Source: Paenibacillus sp. FSL R5-0912
GTDB taxonomy: Bacteria; Bacillota; Bacilli; Paenibacillales; Paenibacillaceae
Assembly: GCF_000758605.1 (NCBI RefSeq)
Contig: NZ_CP009282.1
Location: forward strand, 4,030,001-4,094,000
Direction of reading: 5' to 3'
Length of the DNA stretch: 64,000 nucleotides
The position numbers and the translations under genes were made by a program. A model generated the notes under the pieces. That model did no database searches. It saw only the letters and a list, made by a program, of their open reading frames with translations, and had not been told where the DNA came from. Shown here in pieces: positions 36,259-44,305 of this stretch; position 1 is the stretch's first letter; each line of letters begins with the position of its first letter.

Positions 36259-37603
36259 TAGAGGCGGATTGAGCAGAAAGCTTCTTATTTCCCATGTCGG
36301 TGTGGCCCTTGCTGCGCTTCTATCTATTGTCTTACTTGTGAACTTGGTAATGAATATCTCGTTTAACCAATATCAGAAGAACCAGCAGCAGACAGAAATA
36401 CAAAGTTTACTGGACGATTTAGAAGACGCTTATAATGTGTCTACCGGCCACTGGAATACAAACGTTTGGATGACCATTTCGCACCACGCGATGATTAGTG
36501 ATTATATGGTTCGTGTTTATGATCAAGACCGTCGCTTAATTTGGGATACTAGTCAAATGGGCAGGCAGATACAAGTGAATTCCCAGTTTGCGCAAGATAC
36601 CATTATAAAAACAATCGTAAAAGGAAATCAGCAAGTAGGAACATTGGAATTTCTACCAGTAAAAGAAACGTCGCAAAGTCTGAATCAGAAATTTCTGAGA
36701 ATGTTTTATACCTTATTATGGGCTGCAATGATACTCGTAATTGTCGGGACGTATCTGTTCAGCCGGTATATGGCCAAGAGCATTAGCCAACCTCTCCTAG
36801 AGATTAAAGAGATCGCTTCGAAAATGAGGGAGGGGGATCTCAGCTCCCGGGTTGAAATGTTAAATCAGAATACAGAAATTGATGACGTGGGACGTACACT
36901 CAATCATTTGGCTGATGGATTGGAGAAGCAAGAACAATTAAGGAAATCACTGACCGCTGATGTGGCACATGAGCTGCGAACACCCTTAACTACAATTCAA
37001 AGCCATTTGGAAGCCTTTCAGGATGGCATTTGGGAACCGACGCCGGATAAACTACAAGTGTGCCATGATCAAGTCCTGCGACTTGTCAGGCTCATCAGTG
37101 ATTTGGAAAATCTGGCTGCTGTAGAGAATCCAATGGTTCAGCTTATGACGGAGATCGTCTCACTTAACGAAATCGTTGGTGATTCTTTAAATTCGGTATC
37201 CAGCCAGTTTGGGCACGAAAGACTTTCATATGACCTGATAAATAAAAGTGACGTTTGGATCAGTGGGGACCGTTCGCGCCTCCTTCAGGTTTTTGTGAAT
37301 CTGATAAGCAATGCTTTCAAATACACGAGTTCTGGAAGTGTTCATATTGAAGTGTTAAAAGAGAAAGCAGAAGGCGTCGTTATCGTTTCCGATACCGGAA
37401 TGGGAATATCTAAAGATGAACTCCCCTATATCTTTGAACGTTTTTACCGCGGAGAGAAATCAAGGAACCGGAAAACTGGCGGAGCCGGAATAGGACTTGC
37501 GGTTGTTAAAGCCATAGTTGATGCTCATGCCGGTTCTATTCATGTTGAAAGTGAGATAGAAAAAGGAACTACCGTTCGTGTTCGTCTTCCATTAATTCGA
37601 TAA
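36251..37603 (+). CDS. Sensor histidine kinase (HAMP, HisKA, HATPase)
   Basis: A 450-residue membrane kinase: helix 1 (HVGVALAALLSIVLLVNLVM, about 16-35), extracytoplasmic domain of about 120 residues, helix 2 (LLWAAMILVIVGTYLFSRYM, about 156-175), HAMP, phospho-His in DVAHELRTPLTT (near 240) and the HATPase boxes NLISNAFKY, SDTGMGIS and GGAGIGLAVV. Partner of the regulator just upstream. Architecture is like BaeS/CssS-type envelope-stress kinases; the signal is unknown. Confidence 0.9.
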   Translation: MSNRGGLSRKLLISHVGVALAALLSIVLLVNLVMNISFNQYQKNQQQTEIQSLLDDLEDAYNVSTGHWNTNVWMTISHHAMISDYMVRVYDQDRRLIWDTSQMGRQIQVNSQFAQDTIIKTIVKGNQQVGTLEFLPVKETSQSLNQKFLRMFYTLLWAAMILVIVGTYLFSRYMAKSISQPLLEIKEIASKMREGDLSSRVEMLNQNTEIDDVGRTLNHLADGLEKQEQLRKSLTADVAHELRTPLTTIQSHLEAFQDGIWEPTPDKLQVCHDQVLRLVRLISDLENLAAVENPMVQLMTEIVSLNEIVGDSLNSVSSQFGHERLSYDLINKSDVWISGDRSRLLQVFVNLISNAFKYTSSGSVHIEVLKEKAEGVVIVSDTGMGISKDELPYIFERFYRGEKSRNRKTGGAGIGLAVVKAIVDAHAGSIHVESEIEKGTTVRVRLPLIR

Positions 37604-37624
37604 TTCATGAAAGGATGAGAGAAA

Positions 37625-37843
37625 ATGATGATGGGTTATGGCTCTGGATTCGGAATATTTGGATTAGTCGTCAATTTCTTGCTGATCGTAGGTGTAATCT
37701 ATTTGGTGTTAAAATGGGTTAGGGGAGATGGGAACTCACGATTTATTGACAATACTCCAGGAAGAATCTTGGATGAACGCTTTGCAAGAGGTGAAATCAC
37801 GGAGGAAGAATATTACCGGATGAAGAGCATTTTGCGGGATTGA
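37625..37843 (+). CDS. Small membrane protein with SHOCT domain
   Basis: 72 residues: one membrane helix (GIFGLVVNFLLIVGVIYLVLKWV, about 9-31) and a C-terminal SHOCT motif (ILDERFARGEITEEEYYRMKSIL). SHOCT segments are short helical adaptors found at the ends of many membrane proteins. It closes the operon 22 bp after the kinase; a role in relaying or stabilising the membrane complex is possible. Confidence 0.8.
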   Translation: MMMGYGSGFGIFGLVVNFLLIVGVIYLVLKWVRGDGNSRFIDNTPGRILDERFARGEITEEEYYRMKSILRD

Positions 37844-37859
37844 GAGGATCACAAAGAAA

Positions 37860-37893
37860 GAATCTGCCACAGAAGTAGCAGATTCTTTTTTTT
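37860..37893. terminator. Rho-independent terminator
   Basis: GAATCTGC pairs with GCAGATTC, followed by eight T. Confidence 0.8.
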
Positions 37894-37930
37894 GTGAATA
37901 ATTCTTTTTAAGTCGCCTGCTAGGACTTAC

Positions 37931-38140
37931 TTATGCTCGCATCATTGATATTTCCTTTGCGGAGGTAAGCCTCGATAGTACCGTCAACAAGCTTCGTCTC
38001 AACTGAACAAGACTGTTGCGGGACAAATATGGGTCCCGTTCAAACATCACAATATGTGCTTCTTCATCCAATCTGCGCAAACGAGCTGCCGCTGAAGCGC
38101 CTCCTGTTACTCCACCTACGATCAATACTTTTTTATTCAT
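37931..38140 (-). pseudogene. CoA-disulfide reductase-like N-terminal fragment
   Basis: ATG 38140 starts NKKVLIVGGVTGGASAAARL then RRLDEEAHIVMFERDPYLS, the FAD-binding N-terminus of pyridine-nucleotide disulfide oxidoreductases of the CoA-disulfide/persulfide reductase type (normally about 450-820 residues, often with rhodanese or TusA domains). After ERDPYLS the conserved FANCGLPYYIGG is replaced by unrelated sequence and the frame ends at 37931. Its position next to the persulfide locus suggests it was once part of it. Confidence 0.75.
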
Positions 38141-38281
38141 ATGTATTCTTCCCCTAAACATAATCTAACCGGATGGGCTAGAGCCTTTAATAATTCAGCT
38201 GCCTGAGCATAGCTTTCAAATTGTTTGTCCATTGACTGAGAAATTACCTCAATTCATCAAAACGTCATATCACTAACACTA

Positions 38282-38338
38282 TTGACAAACGGGTTCAACA
38301 CAATTATGATTTGTTCATGCAGATACCCATACGGGTAT
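38282..38338 (+). promoter_or_regulatory. Promoter with CstR-type operator (persulfide operon)
   Basis: TTGACA (38282-38287), 17-bp spacer and TATGAT (38305-38310) form a strong promoter. The operator ATACCC-ATAC-GGGTAT at 38323-38338 lies just after the expected start site and closely matches the site at 41958-41973 and the known CstR operator type, so the repressor would block initiation. Confidence 0.8.
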
Positions 38339-38388
38339 ACGTATTAAATAATATCATCCAGATCAATTACTTCAAGGAGGTTCTGAAA

Positions 38389-38961
38389 TTGCCAATGATT
38401 AAAGCAGATCAATCACTGGATTGTAAAGGATTGGCATGCCCGATGCCGATCGTGAAAACCAAGAAAGCGATGGACCAGCTTGAAGCGGGTCAGGTCATCG
38501 AAGTTCAAGCCACCGATAAGGGTTCTCTCGCCGATATTAAGGGATGGGCAAAGAATACCGGACATCAATATTTGGGAACCATTGAAGAGGATAACGTGCT
38601 CAAGCACTATCTTCGCAAAGCCAGCCCTGATGAGATTAAGGAGCAAAAAAAATATATGCAAGTTATCTCTAATGAAGAGCTTGAGAAAAAACTGGCGAGT
38701 GGTGAGAAAGTGATAGTTCTCGATGTTCGTGAACCTGCTGAATATGCATTTGATCGAGTTCCAGGCGCATTTTCCATTCCTCTCGGTGAACTGGAGAATC
38801 GTTTGAATGAACTCAGACGAGAAGATAGTATCTATGTTATTTGCCGGACTGGAGCACGTAGTGATCTGGCATGTCAACTGCTAGCTGCGAACGACTTCAG
38901 TAATGTATACAATGTTGAATCTGGCATGTCCGAATGGACAGGACCAACAGAAAAAAACTAA
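38389..38961 (+). CDS. TusA-rhodanese fusion sulfurtransferase (CstA-like)
   Basis: 190 residues. The TusA domain (about 5-75) has the sulfur-carrier Cys in CKGLACPMPIVKTKKAM; the rhodanese domain (about 95-188) has DVREPAEY and the active loop CRTGARS. It shuttles persulfide sulfur between carriers during sulfide stress. Start is TTG 38389: AAGGAGG ends 8 bp upstream, whereas ATG 38395 is 14 bp away. First gene of the CstR-controlled operon. Staphylococcal CstA has a related but differently arranged set of domains. Confidence 0.87.
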   Translation: MPMIKADQSLDCKGLACPMPIVKTKKAMDQLEAGQVIEVQATDKGSLADIKGWAKNTGHQYLGTIEEDNVLKHYLRKASPDEIKEQKKYMQVISNEELEKKLASGEKVIVLDVREPAEYAFDRVPGAFSIPLGELENRLNELRREDSIYVICRTGARSDLACQLLAANDFSNVYNVESGMSEWTGPTEKN

Positions 38962-38996
38962 AACAATACTAAACATTAAATGGAGGTTTTAACTTA

Positions 38997-39392
38997 ATGA
39001 GTACAAAAGTAGCTATTATCGCAAGTAACGGTGGTTTGTTCGATGCCTATAAAGTGTTCAATATTGCGACAGCTTCTGCGGCAACCGATGCCGAAGTAGC
39101 AATCTTCTTCACCTTCGAGGGTTTGAATTTGATTCACAAACAGGCTCATCACCAGCTGCCATTGCCGGCGGGACGGGAGCATTTTGCCGAAGGATTTAAA
39201 AATGCCAACGTCCCATCCATTCCTGAACTGGTTGAAATGGCACAGGAGATGGGCGTCAAAATCATTGCCTGCCAGATGACTATGGATGTAATGAATTTAC
39301 AGAAAGAAGATTTTATCGAAGGAATCGAAGTCGGAGGCGCAGTGACATTCCTGGATTTCGCGAAGGATGCCAATGTCTCATTAACATTCTAA
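38997..39392 (+). CDS. DsrE/DsrE2-family sulfur relay protein
   Basis: 131 residues with the DsrE fold: VAIIASNGGLFDAYKVFNIATAS N-terminal strand-helix, FFTFEGLNLI, and the sulfur-accepting Cys in IIACQMTMDVM (near 95). DsrE2-like proteins pass sulfur with TusA and rhodanese partners in the cytoplasm or at the membrane face. Lies 35 bp after the TusA-rhodanese gene behind TGGAGG and 19 bp before the dioxygenase gene. Confidence 0.87.
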   Translation: MSTKVAIIASNGGLFDAYKVFNIATASAATDAEVAIFFTFEGLNLIHKQAHHQLPLPAGREHFAEGFKNANVPSIPELVEMAQEMGVKIIACQMTMDVMNLQKEDFIEGIEVGGAVTFLDFAKDANVSLTF

Positions 39393-39411
39393 TCAAAGGA
39401 GGAACCGATAC

Positions 39412-40560
39412 ATGGAAGCTACACAAGCATTAAGTGTAATGACAGCCAGGGAACTTACAAGATTGGTTCTGGCCAAGGAAGAACTGTTTATTCTGGACGT
39501 TCGTAATGAGAGCGATTTTAATGACTGGAAAATTGAAGGGGAAATGATTGATGTCATCAATATCCCATATTTCGAACTGCTGGACGGTGTGGATCCTGCA
39601 CTTGATCAAATTCCAAATGGTAAAAAGATCCTTGTCGTATGTGCCAAGGAGGGTTCATCTAAATTCGTGGCTGAGCAGATTGTCCAGGCGGGAAGAGGTA
39701 ATGTGCACTATCTTGAAGGCGGAATGAAATCATGGAGTGAGCATCTGGAGCCTGTCAAGATCAGTGATTTGAAGGGTGGGGGGGCGCTCTACCAATTTGT
39801 TCGAATTGGTAAAGGATGCTTGTCTTATATGATTGTTTCAAGCGGTGAAGCGGCCGTAGTGGATACACTCCGGATGACAGAAGTCTTCGAAGAATTTGCG
39901 AAAAGCCAAGGTGCGACGATCAAGCATACCTTAGATACCCACCTTCATGCCGATCATATCTCAGGCGGCCGGAAATTGGCGGAACAGACCGGAGGCACCT
40001 ATTGGTTGCCACCCAAGGATGCTGAAGAAGTGACTTTTTCGTATGAGAAATTGGAAGAAGGACACGATATTATTGTTGGAAATACAATGATTCGGATTGA
40101 GCCGGTCTATTCACCGGGTCACACCATCGGCAGCACCTCATTTATCGTAGACGAAAAATTCCTGTTGACCGGTGACATCTTGTTCATCGAATCGATCGGA
40201 CGTCCTGATTTGGCCGGCAAAGCTGAAGACTGGGTCGGCGACCTTCGTGAAACGCTCTATAAGCGTTACAGAGAACTATCGCAGGACTTAATCGTTCTTC
40301 CTGCACATTTCGGAAAAGTATCCGAACTTGGGCATGGAGGAAAAGTAATGGCGAAATTGTCGGAACTCTTTGGTAAGAATCCAGGTCTGAATATTCAAGA
40401 TGAAGAGGCATTCCGGAGCACTGTAACGGAAAACCTTCCACCTCAACCGAATGCCTACCAAGAAATCCGTCAAACGAACATGGGTAAAATGACACCAAGT
40501 GAAGAAGAGCAGCAAGAGATGGAAATTGGTCCAAACCGCTGTGCCGTTCACGATAAATAA
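39412..40560 (+). CDS. Rhodanese-persulfide dioxygenase fusion (CstB/ETHE1-like)
   Basis: 382 residues. An N-terminal rhodanese domain (1-120; LDVRNESDF, active loop CAKEGSS) is followed by a metallo-beta-lactamase-fold persulfide dioxygenase (about 125-340) with THLHADHISGG, HTIGSTSF, TGDILFIESIGRPD and PAHFGK metal-site motifs (ETHE1-type His/His/Asp iron site). It oxidises persulfide to sulfite. In the characterised staphylococcal CstB the dioxygenase comes first; here the rhodanese is N-terminal. Start behind AAAGGAGG. The sulfite produced can be exported by the TauE protein downstream. Confidence 0.88.
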   Translation: MEATQALSVMTARELTRLVLAKEELFILDVRNESDFNDWKIEGEMIDVINIPYFELLDGVDPALDQIPNGKKILVVCAKEGSSKFVAEQIVQAGRGNVHYLEGGMKSWSEHLEPVKISDLKGGGALYQFVRIGKGCLSYMIVSSGEAAVVDTLRMTEVFEEFAKSQGATIKHTLDTHLHADHISGGRKLAEQTGGTYWLPPKDAEEVTFSYEKLEEGHDIIVGNTMIRIEPVYSPGHTIGSTSFIVDEKFLLTGDILFIESIGRPDLAGKAEDWVGDLRETLYKRYRELSQDLIVLPAHFGKVSELGHGGKVMAKLSELFGKNPGLNIQDEEAFRSTVTENLPPQPNAYQEIRQTNMGKMTPSEEEQQEMEIGPNRCAVHDK

Positions 40561-40577
40561 AAGGAGGATTTAATAAC

Positions 40578-40805
40578 ATGCAAGTAGATCTTGTGGTCGA
40601 TACAAAAGGATTAGCTTGTCCAATGCCGATCGTAAAAGCAAAAAAAGCTTTGGACAGTCTTACAACTAGTCAAATCATGGAAGTACAATCAACGGACAAA
40701 GGTTCTATCAATGACTTTCAGGCATGGGTCAAACAAACCAAACACGAGCTTATTAAATATGAAGAAGAAAATGGTATCTATAAGTTCTTTGTAAAGAAGA
40801 TTTAG
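40578..40805 (+). CDS. tusA: TusA family sulfur carrier
   Basis: 75 residues, single-domain TusA with the carrier Cys in TKGLACPMPIVKAKKAL and the STDKGS motif. About 60 percent similar to the TusA half of the fusion at 38389. Start behind AAGGAGG, 17 bp after the dioxygenase gene; last gene before a strong bidirectional terminator. Confidence 0.9.
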   Translation: MQVDLVVDTKGLACPMPIVKAKKALDSLTTSQIMEVQSTDKGSINDFQAWVKQTKHELIKYEEENGIYKFFVKKI

Positions 40806-40806
40806 A

Positions 40807-40842
40807 AAATAAGCGAACACGCACGAGCGTGTTCGCTTATTT
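40807..40842. terminator. Bidirectional terminator
   Basis: AAATAAGCGAACACGC-ACGA-GCGTGTTCGCTTATTT, a perfect 16-bp stem with A and T tracts at both sides, so it can serve the TusA operon and the small minus-strand gene. Confidence 0.9.
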
Positions 40843-41007
40843 CAAGCCGTCATAGACAAATCTTACACCAAGAGAGCCATAGCTCTCCTCCTTATAATGA
40901 CCTTTGGGACATATTTTGGTACAGCAGGCAGCATTACTATGGGCATTCAATCTATCGTTGCATACTGGACACTTATCTTCAAAAAGAGATTTCAACACAC
41001 TAAACAT
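40837..41007 (-). CDS. Small zinc-ribbon-like protein, 56 residues
   Basis: A short minus-strand ORF begins at ATG 41007: MFSVLKSLFEDKCPVCNDRL, then NAHSNAACCTKICPKGHYKEE. The CPVC pair and a second Cys cluster (CC..CPKGH) form a likely Cys4 zinc site; the end reads GVRFVYDGLK. It stops inside the bidirectional terminator, as real genes do. The upstream GAGTGA site is weak. No family is recognised; proteins of this kind are often adaptors or nucleic-acid binders. Confidence 0.6.
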   Translation of the reverse strand: MFSVLKSLFEDKCPVCNDRLNAHSNAACCTKICPKGHYKEESYGSLGVRFVYDGLK

Positions 41008-41119
41008 GCTTAATCACTCATTTCGCATAATTTTACTTGGTAATATTATACCCGCCTATTTCTGATTCGTATACAATTTTATTTTTTCTTCTTTACCATA
41101 TACAGGGGGGTGAAATCCG

Positions 41120-41905
41120 ATGGACATACTGCTTTTTATCGTAATGGTATTGCTCGGTCTGGTCGGTTCTTTCTTTTCGGGATTGCTTGGGATTGGTGGA
41201 GCAATTATTAATTATCCGCTGCTCTTATATGTTCCCTCCTTGCTTGGGGTAGCTCATTTCTCCGCCCATGAAGTGTCGTCGATAAGCATGTTCCAAGTTT
41301 TTTTCGCTTCGCTTGCAGGAGTTATTGCTTTTCGCCGAAAAAAAAACAATGGGGGGGTTGTTCATAAGGGTCTAGTAGCATATATGGGGAGCAGCATTCT
41401 TGTGGGCAGCCTGGCTGGAGGATATATCTCGGGGCTGCTAAATGGAGATGTGATCAACTTGATCTACGGAATCCTTGCAGTTTTAGCGTTTATACTCATG
41501 CTTATCCCGAGAAAAGGAAGCGAAGAACAGTCGGAACATTTAACATTCAATAAACTCATTGCAATAAGCGCCGCTATATTGGTAGGTATCGTTTCAGGAA
41601 TCGTAGGAGCAGGCGGTGCATTTATTCTTATTCCTATTATGCTTACTATTCTCAAAATCCCCACTCGTACAACCATTGCCACCTCGCTTGCTATCGTCTT
41701 TATATCAGCAATCGGTGGTTTAATCGGTAAAATCTCGGCAGGGGGTATTCCTCTGGAACCTACAATCTATACCATAATCGGGAGTCTACTCGGAGCACCG
41801 CTTGGATCCAGGATTAGCTCCAAAATGAATGTTAATGTGTTGCGGTATGGATTAGTCGTCTTAATTGCCCTCACGGCAGTAAAGGTATGGTCTTCCATTC
41901 TATAA
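41120..41905 (+). CDS. TauE/SafE family sulfite exporter
   Basis: 261 residues, about eight membrane helices with the two TauE repeats (GLVGSFFSGLLGIGGAIINYPLL ... GIVSGIVGAGGAFILIPIML). It would export the sulfite made by the persulfide dioxygenase. Strong site AGGGGGG before ATG. No full CstR operator was found directly upstream; only an ATACCC half site at 41048. It sits between the two CstR-operator promoters. Confidence 0.87.
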   Translation: MDILLFIVMVLLGLVGSFFSGLLGIGGAIINYPLLLYVPSLLGVAHFSAHEVSSISMFQVFFASLAGVIAFRRKKNNGGVVHKGLVAYMGSSILVGSLAGGYISGLLNGDVINLIYGILAVLAFILMLIPRKGSEEQSEHLTFNKLIAISAAILVGIVSGIVGAGGAFILIPIMLTILKIPTRTTIATSLAIVFISAIGGLIGKISAGGIPLEPTIYTIIGSLLGAPLGSRISSKMNVNVLRYGLVVLIALTAVKVWSSIL

Positions 41906-41931
41906 TCATGCCTTATAAATCATAAAAAGAT

Positions 41932-41973
41932 TTGTACTAACGATTATTCATGTTATAATACCCATAGGGGTAT
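41932..41973 (+). promoter_or_regulatory. cstR promoter with CstR operator
   Basis: TTGTAC (41932-41937), 16-bp spacer and TATAAT (41954-41959); the operator ATACCC-ATAG-GGGTAT (41958-41973) overlaps the -10 box. Autoregulation of cstR is the simple reading. Confidence 0.8.
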
Positions 41974-42014
41974 GAGTATTAAGTAAAATGAAATAAGAAG
42001 AAAGGTGAGGATTA

Positions 42015-42287
42015 ATGATGGATTACAATTATTCGGATGAAATGAAAACACGCTTACGCAGAATCGAGGGGCAAGTTCGAGGTGTGCTGCGAATGATGGA
42101 AGAAGGGCAGTCGTGCAAAGAAGTTGTGGCTCAATTGTCTGCCGTACGCAATGCATCCGATAAAGCCATTGCCCAAATCGTCGCAGAGAATCTGCATCAA
42201 TGTATTTTAGCTGAACAAGCTGAGGGTAACCAAAATACCGAGAAACTAGTCAAGGAAGCCATCGCACTTCTAGTAAAAAGTCATTAA
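42015..42287 (+). CDS. cstR: CsoR-like sulfurtransferase repressor CstR
   Basis: 90 residues, all-helical DUF156 repressor. It has Cys in GQSCKEVV (near 33) and in NLHQCIL (near 62), the two residues CstR uses for persulfide and polysulfide sensing. The His ligand that copper-sensing CsoR needs is not at the usual place, so persulfide rather than copper is the likely signal. The DNA sites above fit. Start ATG 42015 or 42018 behind AAGGTGAGG. Confidence 0.88.
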   Translation: MMDYNYSDEMKTRLRRIEGQVRGVLRMMEEGQSCKEVVAQLSAVRNASDKAIAQIVAENLHQCILAEQAEGNQNTEKLVKEAIALLVKSH

Positions 42288-42333
42288 CGGATAACTCTAA
42301 CTTTAAGAATAAAAAAATAAAGGAGAGATTAAC

Positions 42334-42567
42334 ATGGCTTTCAAAATTTCAAAAGAAATCGCACCCCAAAAGGTAGCAGCACAGCTCAAGAAAGGGGAGT
42401 CTCTTAATATGCTCGATGTTCGCGAACCCGCACAAGAAACCATTGTCATCTGTCGAAGCGGAAGCCGGAGCGGTCTGGCTTGCGAACTGCTGACTGAAAA
42501 AGGATTTAATGTTGTGAACATGACCGGTGGGCTTAAGGCCTGGACGGATGAATTGGTTCGTAATTAA
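42334..42567 (+). CDS. Rhodanese-like protein with internal in-frame deletion
   Basis: 77 residues. The start (ISKEIAPQKVAAQLKKGESLNMLDVREPA) and the end (ETIVICRSGSRSGLACELLTEKGFNVVNM) are those of a normal single-domain rhodanese of about 105 residues with its active loop CRSGSRS. The segment between (EYxxGHIPGAxNIPLxxLxxR, about 28 residues) is missing, with the frame kept. Ribosome site AAGGAGAG is good, so the protein may be made; the fold would lack its central strand and helix. Confidence 0.75.
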   Translation: MAFKISKEIAPQKVAAQLKKGESLNMLDVREPAQETIVICRSGSRSGLACELLTEKGFNVVNMTGGLKAWTDELVRN

Positions 42568-42642
42568 CGCCTTACAAGTCGGTTATGCAGTAGCCGGGGC
42601 AATAACCAGTAGCTGCAACGCTATTGAAAGGACTGGATCAAC

Positions 42643-43065
42643 ATGATAATACTTTTGTACTTTTTGACTGGAGCAGTGGTTTTATGGGGCGCGCGCCAGT
42701 TGTGGCCCGTTCGCTCACTCTCCTATATGAATGCTCACGACTGGGTCCAAGAAAAGGATAACTTAAACTTGAAAATGCTCGATGTCAGGGATGCTTCGGA
42801 TTATTTAGAAGGACATATTTCCGGCTCGATAAATATATCTTTGGGGCGTCTTCCTTATGTATGGCAACACGATCTATTTCCTGATGATAAGGTACTAATT
42901 CTGTCCAAGAATTGGTACCAAAGCAATAAAGCAGCAAGAATCCTCCGTAAGTATGGATTCCACAGTTTGTTCACAATGCAAGGTAACGTTTGGTCGGCAC
43001 TATCATGTTTCCATAAAAAACCAGCAAAAGAAGGAGGATATTGTGGACACAGGTTCAATCATTAA
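42643..43065 (+). CDS. Membrane-anchored rhodanese-fold protein lacking the catalytic Cys
   Basis: 140 residues: N-terminal helix (IILLYFLTGAVVLWGARQLW), then a rhodanese domain with MLDVRDASDYLEGHISGSINI. The active-site strand reads VLILSKNWYQSNKAARIL, so the normal Cys is replaced by Ser. The tail after WSALSC (KKPAKEGGYCGHRFNH) looks like non-family sequence created by a frameshift. It may be a binding or scaffold domain, or a gene at the start of decay. Confidence 0.75.
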   Translation: MIILLYFLTGAVVLWGARQLWPVRSLSYMNAHDWVQEKDNLNLKMLDVRDASDYLEGHISGSINISLGRLPYVWQHDLFPDDKVLILSKNWYQSNKAARILRKYGFHSLFTMQGNVWSALSCFHKKPAKEGGYCGHRFNH

Positions 43066-43110
43066 CATTGCATGTACTGGAGCCGGAGAGTATAAGACCG
43101 TAGTGGGATG

Positions 43111-43203
43111 CGAAGCAAGAATGCGGCAAGAATTCTGCTGAAGAACGGTTATACAGGGCTTGTTCACCTGCAAGGTGGCTTGGCGCCTGGAGCGGTAAAC
43201 TGA
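43111..43203 (+). pseudogene. Rhodanese C-terminal fragment
   Basis: Reads RSKNAARILLKNGYTGLVHL then QGGLAP, after which a frameshift separates the expected WSGKLKR. This is the C-terminal helix-strand of another rhodanese. No start or N-terminal half exists. Confidence 0.65.
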
Positions 43204-43283
43204 AACGCTGATAAGGAAGTTATCCCTTTATGACCTCACTATGTTCTGATCGTATAAAAATAACAACAGGAGGATGAAGGATC

Positions 43284-43404
43284 ATGTTCCATTATACTGT
43301 TGAAACCACCAAGTCTCATCGGGCTAATAGATAATGACAAGTTAATATCTATCGCGTCCGATATCGAGAAGCGCCTTATCTCATGTGTAGTTAAAAGTCA
43401 GTAA
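43284..43404 (+). pseudogene. DUF302 protein remnant, internally deleted
   Basis: ATG 43284 behind CAGGAGG opens MFHYTVETTKS, the usual start of DUF302 proteins, but stops after five unrelated residues. In another frame, 43330-43404 reads DNDKLISIASDIEKRLISCV, matching the C-terminal IASEVExxL helix. The middle, about 80 residues, is gone. Confidence 0.6.
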
Positions 43405-44299
43405 TATGATTTCTATTTTGTTATAATGCTCTGATTGAATGGAGTGGATTTCATATTAACTACTGTCCAGTACCCGTCGGTACTGGGCTTGTTTTATTTG
43501 GATGAGCTTAACGGATGGTTACCACATGTAAGCTGCTCGAAAGCGGGCGGTAATTGCATGCTGCGCATATATTGCTTGGATGGATGCCCTGATAGACTTG
43601 GTGTCAAAACATCCATCAGAGAAATTAGTACATATGTACAAAATACGGGTTTTGTGAAGTAGTACCAAGTAAATAAATAAGACCAGCCTAATTCAAGCTG
43701 TTTCAATCCGTTTTTGCATCTGATTTGGCTCATTGTACTTATGTACTTTTAATGCTGATTTAATCCTCTTTCTCTTTACTTTACATAGATCATTTTGTAA
43801 ATCGTTTTTTCTTTTATCGGCACAACACTTTTCATTTAGCTAGTACCGTCATTCAAATATTGTTAATGTTTATGACGGTCTTAATTAGGCTGTGCTTGAT
43901 GATTATTAACTCGACCGCCTGAATCATCCCGTGAATCCCAGGTTATTCCTAATTCAGTCTTAATTATAATCCTGAATCTCAGTATCATAATTCGAGCTGA
44001 TTTATTTAACTCTTCTCATATAGTTCTAAGTTAGTCCTGTTGCTAATCATTAGCCGTTTGTTACAATTTTCAATAAAATCCCCACCCCTGCCCTCATACT
44101 AATTAATTAACATATTATGTTATTTATATATCTACGCTATTTCAGAATTATTTATAGAATTCATCAGTCCACCCACAATACAAGATCCCTCAGCCAATGA
44201 GAAGGCGTTGCCATCTGATTTTCCAGAAAAATATTGTCAAATCCTTAATAATCATGTCATTATAAGTAGGTTCGTATTATAAATAACATTAAAGGGAGT
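43405..44299. other. AT-rich spacer of about 900 bp
   Basis: Markedly AT-rich, with many short TTATTAA/ATTTA runs and stops in all frames. One weak ORF (43435-43662, TTG start, no clear ribosome site, Cys-containing) has no family I recognise and is not called. No terminator, repeat or RNA gene is evident. Confidence 0.5.
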
Positions 44300-44305
44300 G
44301 TGTTT

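Noticed and set aside
43435..43662. 75-codon Cys-containing ORF
   Set aside because: TTG start without ribosome site, in an AT-rich spacer after two pseudogenes; no family recognised.
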